Program-made: the position numbers and the translations under genes
Shown here: positions 34,082-45,428 of the stretch, piece after piece
Position numbering within the stretch: position 1 is the stretch's first letter
How the letters are laid out: every line of letters begins with the position of its first letter
The notes under the pieces: model-generated
Database searches by the model: none
What the model saw: the letters and a program-made list of their open reading frames with translations, nothing else
What the model was told of the DNA's origin: nothing
Assembly (NCBI GenBank): GCA_037893245.1
Contig: JBAIAA010000605.1
Location: 744,001 to 808,000 of the forward strand
Direction: 5' to 3'
Source of the DNA: Crossaster papposus
Taxonomy: Eukaryota; Echinodermata; Asteroidea; Velatida; Solasteridae
DNA: 64,000 nt

Positions 34082-35860
34082 ATGAAAGGAAAATCCAATG
34101 TCTCAGAGTTACATACCACGTATCATATGCCGAAGCAGCGAAATAAATCAAGACTAATATTATCTATACGCCCCGTTGGCATGCCTACCCAACCAACACC
34201 TACTGTCCAACCCACAATAAGCAAGGAATACAAATATAAGGATTGGCGAACTAATATAAATGAAGCTACAGCCAACAGTAGACAAACTACTATACCCCAG
34301 CCTCCATAAAACACACAAAAACCTCTGAGGAAGTCAGCACTCAAACCGAAACAGTCGAAGCACAAACACAAACCAACAATGCATATACAATGACCAACAT
34401 CTAGCCGAAATACTAACAGGTACTATGCAAATATGGGAAACGATCAAAAACAAGACGGAGAGAATCATGGCAGTTAAGGACCTCATTAGTCACATCACCC
34501 ACTCCGTCACAACCCCCACACAAACCAAAGACACACAAGCGAAACAAAAGACACCTTCACAGACAAGAGCTTAGTCTAGTACAAAAAAAGGCGAATCGAG
34601 TCGAAAATCGACCCAAAACCCTAAGGCCAAATCTGCTTTCCTAACAAACTTGGCAAAACCGGACACCCAACACCCAAACCCCAGCCAGACATCTAAAGGA
34701 CAATCAAACAAAACCTCATCATGAATATTCTTATTATGGTATTAATTCTACTACGGAACGCCCAGTCATATGTAGCTCATAATAAGGAATTTAGCTTACA
34801 TCAATTCTTGGTCTCCAAAACCAGATCTCATCTGTATTCAAGAAACCTGGCTCCAAAAAGGAAAAATATCCCCCTACCCGGCTATGACATATACCGTAAT
34901 GACAGACAGAATACAGGGAGTTAAAAAAGAGGAGGCGGCTGTGCCTTTTTTGTTAAACGCGGCCTAGCATTTAAATACCTTATGGGTTCTAACACCCCAA
35001 TCGAATTTCAAATAGGTGAACTTTATGATACTAATAAAAACAAAATTAGCATCATCAACATGTACAATCCTTGTAACACTTTAGACAACATTTCTTTTAG
35101 AGAGATCCTTAATAAAACTGATAAACCCTGCATTATTTGCGGAGATCTTAATAGCCATAATCCCTTATGGGGCAGCTCCAAATTGGATCACAACGGCAAG
35201 ATTGTTGATGATGTTATGACGGATTTTGACATGGTCTGTATTAATTCTGGTGAGGGCACAAGAAATAATGCTTACCATGGCACTCTGTCTTGTATAGATG
35301 TCACGTTTGCATCACCTAATGTAGTTCTTGATGATACCTGGGGCAGCGATCATTGTCCTATTATTAATAAATATAATCAGCCTATTCACATAAACAAAGC
35401 CAAAAGTACTCCTAAATGGTCTTCCAAAAAAAGCCGATTGGAACAAATTTCAAGTAGCTTGCAACCAGTACATTAATGAACCCAACACTTCTAATAACAT
35501 TGATGGTGTATGTGACAAATTCATTCAAGAACTTGAGTCAACAACGACCTGCTCAATCCCCCAAACCAAACCCCAATCATCATCAAACCCCCACCTCATG
35601 GTGGAATGATGACTGTAAGCAAGCTATTTGTAACAAGAAGAAGAATTAAAAAACCCACAGGGAAACCCGTCTTCCCTCCGATCTCATAAATTATAAAAAA
35701 GACTTGTGCCATAGCCAAGCAAACTACCAATAGTGCTAAAAGAAAAGATTGGGAAGATTTTTGCAGTGAAATTAATCCTAAAACCAACACCAACATTATC
35801 TGGAATACTATTAAAAGAATTAGCAAAACTCGCAATGCTAATACTCATAGCATCCCAGTG
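34082..35860 (+). pseudogene. Degenerate non-LTR retrotransposon (I/Jockey-like endonuclease region)
   Basis: A Pro/Thr/Gln-rich ORF1-like stretch (from 34082) precedes an AP-endonuclease domain broken into several frames. One frame holds PDLICIQETWL (about 34830). After a stop near 34921 the frame continues with KRGGGCAFFVKRGL and then, in 34982-35476, INMYNPC, CGDLNSHNPLWGS, SCIDVTFASP and GSDHCPI. These are the ordered endonuclease motifs (Glu in QET, Asn/Asp in GDLN and SDH). Further down, SWWNDDC and TIWNTIKRI in shifted frames mark the linker toward the RT, which is missing. Sequence similarity ends near 35855. It has multiple stops and shifts and is non-functional. Confidence 0.85.
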
Positions 35861-35984
35861 TGCCGGCAGAAGGTTATATGCGCATATGCCCTTATGCGCA
35901 AACGCGTAATAACCAAAATGTTCCCAACAAAAGGGCATATGCAAAACAACTGCCTATATTTTAATGAATTGTAAACATTTCTCC

Positions 35985-36371
35985 TTAAAGGTAGAATACA
36001 CCATTGGTAATTGCTTGAATTATCATGAATGGGTGGATTTGGGGGGTTGTATTTTATAGTAAATATCGTTTAACTGACCTGTCCGAAGTTTTACAAGCAT
36101 GGATGCCGAGAAAATCACGAAAAACAGCGTCTGTTTTCAACCGGCGTTGGGCAGTTATTCTTATGTTATCTTTGTTTTTTCGCGATCGCCGTCCGGCGGT
36201 CGCGAAATTTTCTTTATAAAATTGGATTTTCCGGAATAATTACAGGATATCTAGCGCAATCATTTTGCTGGATGCCTAGAATCATTATTTACTTTCAAAT
36301 GAGTAAGATATTTCTTAATAATTCGGTAGTAAATATTTTTGATATCTGCAAATGGTGTATACTACCTTTAA
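35985..36371 (+). mobile_element. TTAA-flanked MITE, family T, copy 2
   Basis: TTAA, AGGTAGAATACACCATT ... AATGGTGTATACTACCT, TTAA. It is 387 bp long and carries a CGCGATCGCCGTCCGGCGG/TCGCG hairpin internally, close in length and sequence to copy 3. Confidence 0.93.
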
Positions 36372-36789
36372 ACTTAACACAAATTGCTCTCAAAAATTGT
36401 GATTCAGATGTGTGACAAATAAAATGTGTACGGTTTTTGACGCGTGCGAGAGAACATTGGATTCGTAGTACGTGTGTGGGAACATTAGAGCCGTTTAACG
36501 CAATTTTTATGGAAGTGATGTTTGCGTCAGAACGCTCGTATTCCGCCGGGCACCTGGGGCCGTATTCACAAAACTTAAACTTAGGAGAATACTTAAGTCA
36601 GACCTAAATCTGAGCACCCTGCTAACTTAAGTGGCGCGCTTAATTTGGTATTCACAAAAGATCTAAGCAACCCACTTAGCTTAGTGCTCCACTTAACTTA
36701 AGTGTTTAAAGCAGTCACTGTTGCTCATGCGCAAAACATTTTCGTCATAAACGTTCCTACGCAACGAAAATTTAATCTATCTGCGCGGT
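36372..36789. other. No gene; old repeat-like segment
   Basis: The segment 36550-36700 has repeated AACTTAAG/CTTAAGT words and a GTATTCACAAAA phrase used twice (36573 and 36650), suggesting a small inverted-repeat element. No coding is seen. Confidence 0.4.
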
Positions 36790-37745
36790 TTACCATGCGC
36801 GCGTGCACACGGGGCGATTCCAAGCTGTGGCCGTTGATGCGGCGGGGGCGGGGCCTCGTCGGGACACTCCCAGGGTTTACTACGCTACCCCGGCGGAGCC
36901 TCATCGGGACATCCCTCAGTTGTCCTATACAAATGATATCGAGTCCGTGGGGGGCCCGGCCCGTGCTGTAGACGGCGGCGCGGCAGACGATTCGCTACGC
37001 TCGGAGCGAGTCCGAGCCGTGCCCATCAGCGCAGCGGGGGCGGGGCCTCGCCAGGACACCTACAGTCTCTATTCGAGCCCGGTGGGTTTTCAGTCTGAGG
37101 GGGGCCGCCCAGGGCCGTGGACGGCGGCGCGGCCGGCGGGTCGCTCCGCTCGGAGCGTTCGCGGGTCGTGTTCGTCGACGCAGCGAGGGCGGGGAGTCGT
37201 CTGGAGACAGGTTACAAGAACAGCGCCCTCCCAGGAAGCGATGGACTCGAGGCCAGCAGGCAGACGGGAGGCCGCCCCGGGGCGACGGGGCAGGGTTTTT
37301 CCCAGCGAGCCAACGGAGTGGAGTTGCTGCGCACATCAGGCAGTGGAGCGGAGCCGTCGAGGTTGCTCCTCACACGGGGCAATAGAGCAGAGCCGCTGGA
37401 GTTGCTTTTCACGGGAAGCAACGGGACGAGGCTGCTCCGCACACAAGGTAATGAGGCAGAGCCATCAGAGCTGCTCCTCATGGGAGTCAACGGGGCGGAG
37501 CTGCTCTGCACACGATCCAATTGGGCGGAGCCCTCGGCAATGCTCCGCACACAGGCTAATGGAGCGGATCCGTCGACACTGCTCCGCATGGGAGTCAAAA
37601 CGGAGCAGAGCTGCTCCGCACACAAACCGATGGAGCGGAGCCGTCAATGCTGCTCCACACACGAGTCAATGAAGCGGAGCTGCTCCGCACACAAGCCAAT
37701 GGAGCGGAGCCGTCAACGCTGATCTGCACACAAGTCAATGAAACG
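36790..37745 (+). repeat. GC-rich tandem repeats upstream of Gypsy gag
   Basis: Two layers are visible. At 36800-37200 a ~150-200 bp unit with GGCGGGGCCTCG and TACGCTCGGAGCG words is repeated about three times. At 37310-37745 there are about eleven degenerate copies of a 39-bp unit (GCTGCTCCGCACACAAG, AATGGAGCGGAGCC), encoding in one frame a 13-residue repeat of the form LLRTQ.NGAEP... Open frames of 200-290 codons exist in more than one frame and cannot be trusted as proteins. Confidence 0.8.
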
Positions 37746-37749
37746 GAGC

Positions 37750-38418
37750 CGGTGTGGACGGTAATTCTGTCCCCCGGTAAAATTGTCCGGGGGGACAGAA
37801 TTACCTAGGTAAAAGTGTCCCCCTAGAGCCGTTAATTCCGTCCCCCTTCAGTTTATTCTGTCCCCTCTCTAGGTAATTTTGTCCCCCAATGTTCCACACA
37901 TAAGTGGTGATTTTGATGTTATTTCAATGAAAAGCCCACATGGTATTTATTATTTGGTCTTCTGTTCCCTTCATCGATATATCAAAATAAAAATAAAAAT
38001 AAAAATAACTGTATTAATTAAATCAACCGAGCTACGTTTCTGCGCGAAAGGGAAATTAGCGGTAATCAGTATCTTCAGACTTCTTGCACGCGTACAAATT
38101 CTGTATACCCAGCACGAAATGTGGTAGCACTTTTGACCACCTGTAATTTGTAGTACGCTACACATCTTACAGTCTGCCACAAAGATGCACCATGAAGGGG
38201 TGAACCACTATACTGGTTGTTGCGTCTAGTGGGTGCTAGACTTGTGACGTTGCACGGGACAATTTTACCAGGGGGACACGTTTAACGTTGGGCAGGGAGA
38301 CATAATTAACTGGAAGGGGACATAAATACCTAGGTAAATGTGTCCCCCTGGACAGATTTACCGGGTCATGGCCTGGTAAGTCTGTCCGGGGGGACACATT
38401 TACCTTTCACACCGGCGA
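37750..38418. mobile_element. Non-autonomous element inserted into the 39-bp repeat array
   Basis: It starts CCGGTGTG and ends CACACCGG, with further inverted words (GGTAA, CTGTCCCCC, GGGGGGACA) toward both ends. The interior repeats CTAGGTAA and GTCCCCC many times. The 39-bp array is interrupted here and resumes on the other side, so the block is an insertion. Confidence 0.7.
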
Positions 38419-39203
38419 TGCTGCTCCGCACACAAGCCAATGGAGCGAAGCCGCCAACGCTGCTCCGCACACAAGTTAATGGAGCGGAGCCGGCAATGCT
38501 GCTCCGCACACAAGTCAATGGATGGAAGCCGACAATTCTGCTCCGCACACAAGCCAATGGAGCGGAGCCGTCAACGCTGCTCCACACACAAGTCAATGGA
38601 GCGGAGCCGCCAACACTGCTCCGCACACAGGAACCAATGGAAACGGGTAGCCGGAGTCCGTTGTTGCTCCCTGATAAGTTTGACAGGGTTGCATTCTGGT
38701 CGGACTACTTGTTTCATTTTGAAAGCGTCGCAGCGGTCAACCATTGGAGTGAGGCCGAGAAGACAATGTACTTGGCGTCTCACCTGCAGAGTATGGCCCT
38801 GGAAGCACTGTCGGACATGGAGCCGGAGGCACGGGGGGAATTCTCCTCAATCTTGGAGAACTTTGATCACCAGTTCGGCGTGACGGCACAGGTCCCATTA
38901 CATCGGGCCCAGTTGTCCATGCGGACGAGGGGCCGCGACGAGTCGCTCAGCAGCCTGGGACATTCTATTCGGCGGTTGGTGCTGAAAAGCTACGCAAGAC
39001 TACCTGCGCAGGCCCGGGAGGACTTGGGCGTGGAGGCGTTCCGAAGGGCCTTGGAGGAGGAACAGCTGCAGCGTCACCTGTTCTCCCGGAAGGCCGCAAC
39101 CCTGACCGAAGCCATCACGATCGCAACCGAGATAGAGGCGTTCATGAAGTCATAGGAGTATAGCCGGAAAGGGAAGGCCGGAGCCAGATGTAACCAGCCA
39201 GAC
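38340..39203 (+). pseudogene. Gypsy-type gag (capsid) fragment preceded by 13-residue repeats
   Basis: The frame from 38340 to a TAG at 39153-39155 has five or six in-frame 13-residue repeats (38410-38640) followed, from about 38650, by a typical Gypsy/Metaviridae capsid: FDRVAFWSDYLFHFESVA, MYLASHLQSMALEAL, LENFDHQFG and ARLPAQAREDLGVEAFRRAL. After the stop the same frame continues with a basic EYSRKGKAGARC stretch until about 39203. The nucleocapsid Zn-knuckle is not attached; it is found ~2 kb further on (41242). A dead copy of an LTR retrotransposon is most likely. No LTRs were identified. Confidence 0.8.
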
Positions 39204-41131
39204 TGTTACGCTGCCTGGTACTTATTTTGTTTGCACTGTGAGTGGCGCTACCAATTGAAATTATTCTTGTATAACTAAGTTGCCTGGCGGTGCCCTATAG
39301 TCATCGATTTACATATGGCATGCTGCGTGCTAGTAGTAAATAGTCGGCTGATTTTGGAATGACAATACTCGGGCTTTATTTTGATAAATTCCTTGCATTC
39401 CACTTAGTTTTCTTGTTGGACGCGTGGTCTTATAGAGAGTCACTCTATAGCTGAGCCAGCAACGCAGCACATGTCTTTGCTTTGCGTATGCCAATGCCAT
39501 ACCTTCGTTGATGTATTTGCCAACACACTTTGCAATCGTTGGTCTTAACAATATGATGTTTTAGGACAAGTTTGACGTCTTCTTGGAGGCATGTGAGGTG
39601 TGGGGCAGCTTTGGTCGGTAAGTGTTATAGCCTGCATTTGTTTGTGTGAAATTCCTTTATTAATTCCTTTTGCATTTGATGCACTAAGTTGTCTACTCGG
39701 GACAAATTATCCTAGAGTATAGTGTACCTCATTGAATTATCTTAAATTGATGCACCAGGTTGTGTACTCGGGATAATTTATCCTACGAGTACATGTATAT
39801 TGCACCTTATATTTTGAGGTTAGTAACCTCCATCCTCGCATTGCTTATTACATTTAAAATGCACATTTTGGACACACTGCAGCGCATTTTGATTGCAACA
39901 TCTATATTGTAGTATATCGTTAGGAACATAGCTTGGACATTGTTTGACCTTCACACTTTTAGAAGCATAGTACTTAGTGATACAAATGTGTATATTTATT
40001 GATACTTGTTGTAACTTGACAGGGTCCTGGATTCTGGAGTTGAGGACATTTAGTGTTGCGTTTTCAGGGTTGGTTAAAGGTGTATACACCATTTTCGGAT
40101 ATCAAAATGATTTACTACCGAATTTTTAAGAAATATCTTACTCATTTGAAAGTAAATAATGATTCTAGGTATCCAGCAAAATGATTGCGCTAGATATCAT
40201 GTAATTATTCTGGAAAATAGAATTTTATAAAAAAATAATTCAATCGCCGTCCGGCGATCGCGAAACAACAAAGATAATATAAGAATAACTGCCCAACACC
40301 GGTTGAAAACAAACGCTGTTTTTCGTGCTTTTCTCGGCATCTATGATTGTAAAACTTCGGACAGGTCAGTTAAACGATATTTACTATAAAATACAACCCC
40401 CCAAATCTACCCATTCCTGAAAATTCAAGCAATTACCAATGGTGTATCCTACCTTTAAGTTCTCTCTAAACAAATATATATTTATTATCCACTGGCATTG
40501 TGTATTAACTTTAATCCATACGGAAGCAATGGCGATTTGCACCAATTGTTTTATATTAGCACACCCTTAAAATATGAATGTTTAGATATTGTATTGTAAA
40601 TACAATAATTTGTATTAGTAAATTGCTTGTCTTGAAAATGTCTATGAATTGTATTATCGACAAACTAACTGGATTGTATTGATCTTTTCAAAGTTAATAC
40701 ATTCCTTCTTTGTATAAAAAGGTACAATTGCCAACTTGAGATTGCCTATAACAGTTGATCTTTTCTATTTTTCTATAATAGACCTAATGGCTGTCGTTTT
40801 TGGATAGTGCTTGTCGTTTTTGGATAGTGCTTGTCATTTTTGATAGAAGTAGTCGTTTTGATAACGTCATCGTTTTAAATAGCGGTTGTCGTGTTGATAT
40901 CGATTGTCATATTTGTATAGTTGTTATACCAAATTTTGTGGAATTATTGTAAATTGAATTGTCTATGTAATATCCAGCTTGCATATCAAATGTGTGCAAC
41001 TGTTTGCAACTGTGCCAACTGTTGACAAATTATATAAAAATCAATAAAATTGTAGATATATATTTTCTTTAAGAAAACAAGTTTGCTTTTCTGTCCTAAA
41101 TTTGTGCAGTAGCCCATCCGTATCGGTTACA
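39204..41131. other. 1.9 kb AT-rich block separating Gypsy gag from nucleocapsid/protease
   Basis: It begins TGTTACG and ends GGTTACA, an LTR-like terminal pair, but no second LTR is available to confirm a solo LTR. It contains a two-fold ~70-bp duplication (39672-39790, GTACTCGGGA words), MITE copy 3 (40074-40458) and degenerate TTGTCGTTTTTGGATAG repeats (40790-40900). The open frame 39820-40092 (-) starts inside the MITE end and is rejected. Confidence 0.45.
40074..40458 (-). mobile_element. TTAA-flanked MITE, family T, copy 3 (inverted)
   Basis: TTAA, AGGTGTATACACCATT ... AATGGTGTATCCTACCT, TTAA. The interior is the reverse complement of copies 1 and 2. Length is 385 bp. Confidence 0.93.
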
Positions 41132-42120
41132 CAGAGACATGAGGTCAGTAGGGCAGCTTCCTCTAGTTCCTGCTGTAGAGCCCGAGTCGGTCTTCCCGGT
41201 GTGATACAGGCCTAACGCAGGGGCTCGGAAGGAGAGCTACATGTGCCACGGGTTTGGTCATTTTCGGAGAGACTGCCCCCGCCGGAAGGGATGGGCCAGC
41301 CCCACGCTGCCCCAGCCTGGGGCAAAGGGAGTGCCGAGACCGCAAGTTCCCGGAGCGACGGGTCAAGCCAGGCCAGACGCGACGGGGATGTCTGGAGCCA
41401 GCTGCATTGAGGAGAGAATTGTGGGGAGGCCAGTACGTTGCCTCCTCGACACCGGGGCGACGGTGAGCCTGATCGCAGAACGTTTCCACAACGCCTGGCT
41501 CAGCGCCGAGGGACGGAGCCTCCGTCCCGCGCCCCCAGGCCTGATGATGGTGTACGGCAGTCCTATGCCGGCAATGGAAAGGGGAAACTTCGAGTTACGA
41601 GTGGGCGACCTCCGCGTGAACCACACCTTTACCGTGGCCGAGATCGAGCCGGACCTGATTTGGGGGATTGACTTTCTGTCGAAGTACCACTGCGAGTGGC
41701 ATTGACACGATCACCCTCGACGGCCTATCGTGGCGAGGGTGCAGGTAGCAGAGAACATGGTGGTCCCTGACGGCCACGAAGCGATCCTCGCCGGAAAAAT
41801 AAAAAGTGGGTCGCGAGCGGGAGTCAGGATGGTCTACCCCAACTTGGAGGCCACGGATAACTGCCGGGTTGCGGTCGCCACCGGTCTGGTGGACACCAAA
41901 AATGGAACCGTGCCGGTGAGGGTCTTCAGCCCGACGGCTGACCCGGTGACGATATACCAGGGCAGCCGGTTGGCTCTCTTCTCGCCGGTGGAGGAGTTGG
42001 ACGTGATGGAGCTTGGGGAGGGACGGCGAGGGTCTGCCGCCGGCCGTGCTCCGGCGGACGCACGGCCGGAGGTTCCTCCTCACCTACAAGATCTACTGGA
42101 ACCGCCTGCCACGTTGACAA
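41132..42120 (+). pseudogene. Gypsy-type nucleocapsid, aspartic protease and pre-RT linker, truncated before RT
   Basis: The frame 41241-41705 starts with a CCHC-type knuckle (CHGFGHFRRDC) whose first Cys position is Ser. It continues into a retropepsin with CLLDTGATVSLI (the DTG catalytic triad) and ends DLIWGIDFLSKYHCEWH. A second frame (41730-42120) holds the linker typical of Gypsy Pol before the RT: VVPDGHEAILAGKI, VAVATGLVDTKNGTVPVRVFSP, PVTIYQGSRLALFSPVEELDV and PPHLQDLLEP. Similarity stops at about 42115 and no RT, RNase H or integrase follows. Together with 38650-39203 this is one broken element. Confidence 0.85.
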
Positions 42121-42299
42121 ATGAGTCTTTTGGCAACCTTCCTGTAAGCTTTATTTCTTCAGCAATAGATTATCGTATTGAGCCACAAATTACTGAAACG
42201 CAAACTTTCTGTCAATATGTAGACATATCGCAGAAAACGAAAATTGTAAGAAAGGGGAACCAAGTGACAGGTGATAATCAGACATGTTTTTAGAGATTT

Positions 42300-43150
42300 G
42301 ACATCTGAGAGATGCAGCTGAACCATCGATCTCAGCTGCTGCTATACGCTGTGCCTGATGCCTTGCGATCGTCAGCAATTTACCATGTACGAGTCATGTA
42401 CAAGTTGCGCCATTTGGAACAAACTAAAACAAGAAATAATTGGATTTGAGTGAATACTATCGTGTTCCTCTGAAACAACACAATTAAAGTCCCAAGTTGT
42501 AATAATTTACATACATTCACATGAGTGAATACCACTCAGTTTTTGCATAAATTCGACAGAGCTTGAAAGAGGCCTATAAATAGAACTGATAAGCACAGGC
42601 TGTCATCTATTTCGGAATCTTCACGACAAGAGGACATTAGGGTATCTCGAATGTAAATTGCAACCCCGCCACCATGTCGGTTCCTGTCTTTTCGGGCAAT
42701 ATACTAATTTGGTAGAGTTATCTCATCGTCAGAGAGTGAGGCGTCGCAAAAAAATTCCGTTTAGACAGATGGTGTCAAATGGATTTCTAGACAATACAAT
42801 CTTAAAATGGTCAAATTTGTTTATGAGGCTTTTCACATTTAGATGGGCGAATGAGAATGAGAAACTTTGATTGCAGATAATGCTATAATTATGTTATGTC
42901 TATTTTAGAACCTTGCCTTGTGGGTTGAGCAGATCCCTGACAATTTTCAGATGTTGGTTCAACTCCTGGCCTCGATAATGTGTCGGGAGTGCTCTGGTCT
43001 GGGATACTGGCTGCCGTCGTTGTTTGAGGTGGGTTTGGTGCCGTTTCTGATGGGGGTACGGGTAATACTGGTTGACCATTGGAAAACCCGTCGGAACATC
43101 ACGGGTCGCTGTAGTCCGCTTCCTCAGGACATCAGAGTACAAACTCTGGC
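42300..43150 (-). pseudogene. Degenerate LINE (CR1/L2-like) ORF1 tail and endonuclease
   Basis: On the minus strand the frame 43142-42900 is a basic, Gln/His-rich ORF1-like tail. It is followed by the start of an AP-endonuclease: AHLNVKSLINKFDHFK (~42840). After a shift come IARKDRNRHGGGVAIYIRDTL (42690-42630) and then PVLISSIYRPLSSSVEFMQKLSG (42600-42530). These are the standard order of LINE endonuclease blocks. Several shifts and stops are present and no RT follows. Confidence 0.7.
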
Positions 43151-43237
43151 CGAAAGGGGTTCTCTGATGTTGGATGCGACTAGAATTGGTCTTTGGTGGT
43201 TTACATCCATGCTAACAGTATCGCCTAACTTAAACAT

Positions 43238-43455
43238 TAATTGCTGCTAGAGGGCGCCATTTGACTTTAACCTGGCTTGCTTGCGCATTGATTCAACGTG
43301 CACTTTTCTCGGAGAGCCAAACTTATGGTGTTCCATATGTGCCAACGATTGAAAAAAAAATAGGGCGTTCAATTTTATTTTTTTTGCGATTTGGGGTTTA
43401 TTGGCATCGAATTTGTATCTTTAGTGTGACTTTTTTGTTGGCGTCTTTTCCCTTT

Positions 43456-43486
<31 letters not shown>

Positions 43487-45123
43487 GGGTGGGGGGTCGC
43501 AATTTTTTTTGGCGTCGCATATTTTTTTGACGGAGCCCCTAAAGTACGGAGCCCCTAAAGAGAAATTAAAAACGAAAATTGTCTCGTGCGCACGAAATCA
43601 CCATGTATGTCGTGTGCACGAGCTAATTATGTCGTGGCACAAGAGAATTGTTGTTTTAATGTCCCTTTAGGGGCTTCGTACTTTAGGAGCTCTTTAAAAA
43701 AAAAAGGCCCCAAAAAGAAATTATAGCAAATTGCTGCTAGAGGGCGCTATTTGACTTTAACCTGGCTTGCTTGCGTATTACATGTAGTTCAACGTGCACG
43801 TACAATTCTCGATGAGCCAAACTTATGGTGTTTCATATGTGCCAACGATTGAACAACAAATAGGGAGTTAAATTGTAAATTGTTTGCGTCGATTTGGGTT
43901 TTTTTTGCGTCGCATTATTTTTTTATTTTGAGTGTGACATTTGTATTTTTTGCGTCTTTTTTTTTTGGGGGGACGCATTTCTTTTTTGCGTCGCATTTGT
44001 TTTAACGAAGCCCCTAAAAAGACAAAAAAATAAAAAAGTTTCGTGCGCACGAAATCCTCATTTGTGTCGTGTGCACAAGCTAATTATGTCGTCCACACGA
44101 GAGAATTGTTGTTGTTAATGTCCGTTTAGGGGCTCCGTACTTTAGGGGCTTCATAAAAACAATGATAGCCCCCCCCCCCCAAAAAAAAAAAAAAAAATAG
44201 CGAAAAAAAAAAAAAAAAAAAGAAAGGCAAAAAAAGAAGTAGTATTGCGACGCCGAAAAAAAATGCAACCCCCCAAAATTAAATCCCTTAAAACAAAACA
44301 AAAAGGGAACAAAAAACAAAAAAAAGGAGACAAAAAAAAATGTTAAAGCCCCTCAAAAAAATGCGACTCTAAAAAAAAAAAAATGTAACGCCCGACTTTT
44401 TGCTATAATCGTTGGCACATACAGAACACCATACAAACTAAGAACTTGAAGATATAAAACAAAACGTCAAATGTGCATGTTTAAAAAAGACTAGAAACAA
44501 ATTGTCTTTAATAAAGAAACATGTATCCTAAATCTTTTTTAGGAATGTATTTTGTAAAAACAAATATTCTTTGATATTGTAATTTGTAATTGTAATTTTT
44601 TTCAATATATTTGTCCGTCAGCCAGTGAAAAATTGTAATAAAAAAATTATAAATAAACTAAAACAAAAGACTCAATCCAAGAACACTCTCGGAAAAGGGA
44701 GAATTTTTTTATTTATACTCGCTATGATTGTAGTCCAGTCAATTTACATCAAATGAGGGCCTGACCGAGAAGTAATTGCAATATAATTTATTTTAACACG
44801 GTCACGCGGAGGAACTATCATTCTTTGACATTTGGCCGTTGCTATGGTGTTGCTGCACTCGTATTTGGTCTTGAATACTGAACATTAGCTTACATAACAT
44901 ATCGATCGAAGCAAGTAACCAGGCAGATTTGTCGAGGACAACAAGTTCTGAATGTTAGTCTACAAAAAGTGCTTGAAAAACAACCTTCCACTCAATAGAA
45001 AACATTAGATTGTTCACATATTATTTATTTTAAGTTGTTTGACGCTTGATTGATTTCTATTGCAATTACTTCTAGGCCTTAACGTAAATTGACCGAACTA
45101 TTGCGCCCTGACGCATCCACATT
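43238..45123. repeat. Segmental duplication, copy B, left arm
   Basis: Matches copy A (8838-9751). The leading ~430 bp (TTTGACTTTAACCTGGCTTG through TTTAGGGGCT-type words) is present two to three times (43240, 43735 and a partial piece near 44040-44400), with long poly(G), poly(A) and GCGTCGCA-rich runs in between. From 44440 to 45078 it follows copy A closely up to CTTCTAGG, then CCTTAA leads into the right-arm sequence at 45084, the unoccupied site for the 12.4 kb element. Open frames here are Phe- or Lys-rich low-complexity artefacts. Confidence 0.85.
45119..45123 (+). other. Left target-site duplication of the Polinton (ACATT)
   Basis: ACATT immediately before the element's AGTAGTATAGG terminus. 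The matching copy is at 61358-61362 and the empty site at 22244-22248 has a single ACATT. Confidence 0.93.
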
Positions 45124-45394
45124 AGTAGTATAGGATGTAGCGATCCTAGACCACACCCAATTTGTCTAACTTTTGTCACATATTGTAGCGATCCTAGACC
45201 ACACCCAATTTGTCTAACTTTTGTCACATAAATATGTGACAAAACCAAAAACCAAAAACCAAAAACCAAAAACCAAAAACCAAAAACCAAAAACCAAAAA
45301 CCAAAAACCAAACCAAAAGTCTTTAAGTATAAAATTCGAGTTATAAAGAATCTCGCCTCACCTTATAAATTTCTGGTCTTATCTCAAATAAAAA
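45124..45394 (+). repeat. Left terminal inverted repeat of the Polinton (271 bp)
   Basis: It consists of AGTAGTATAGGAT, two tandem copies of a ~47-bp unit (GTAGCGATCCTAGACCACAC ... TTTTGTCACAT), a 26-bp palindrome (45219-45244: 12-bp arms TTTTGTCACATA), about nine CCAAAAA units and ~90 bp of unique sequence to TCAAATAAAAA. It is identical to the right repeat apart from the count and spacing of CCAAAAA units. Confidence 0.97.
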
Positions 45395-45428
45395 TGAGAT
45401 TTTTTTTTTATATATATTAAATAGAGAC

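Noticed and set aside
36803-37722. Overlapping 289- and 201-codon ORFs, read as a possible gene
   Set aside because: Several frames are open at once over GC-rich tandem repeats; kept only as a repeat upstream of gag.
39820-40092. 90-codon Cys-containing ORF (-)
   Set aside because: Its Met and first residues are the end of a MITE; the rest has no family pattern.
43261-44333. Phe/Gly- or Lys-rich ORFs
   Set aside because: Translations of poly(T), poly(G) and poly(A) runs.
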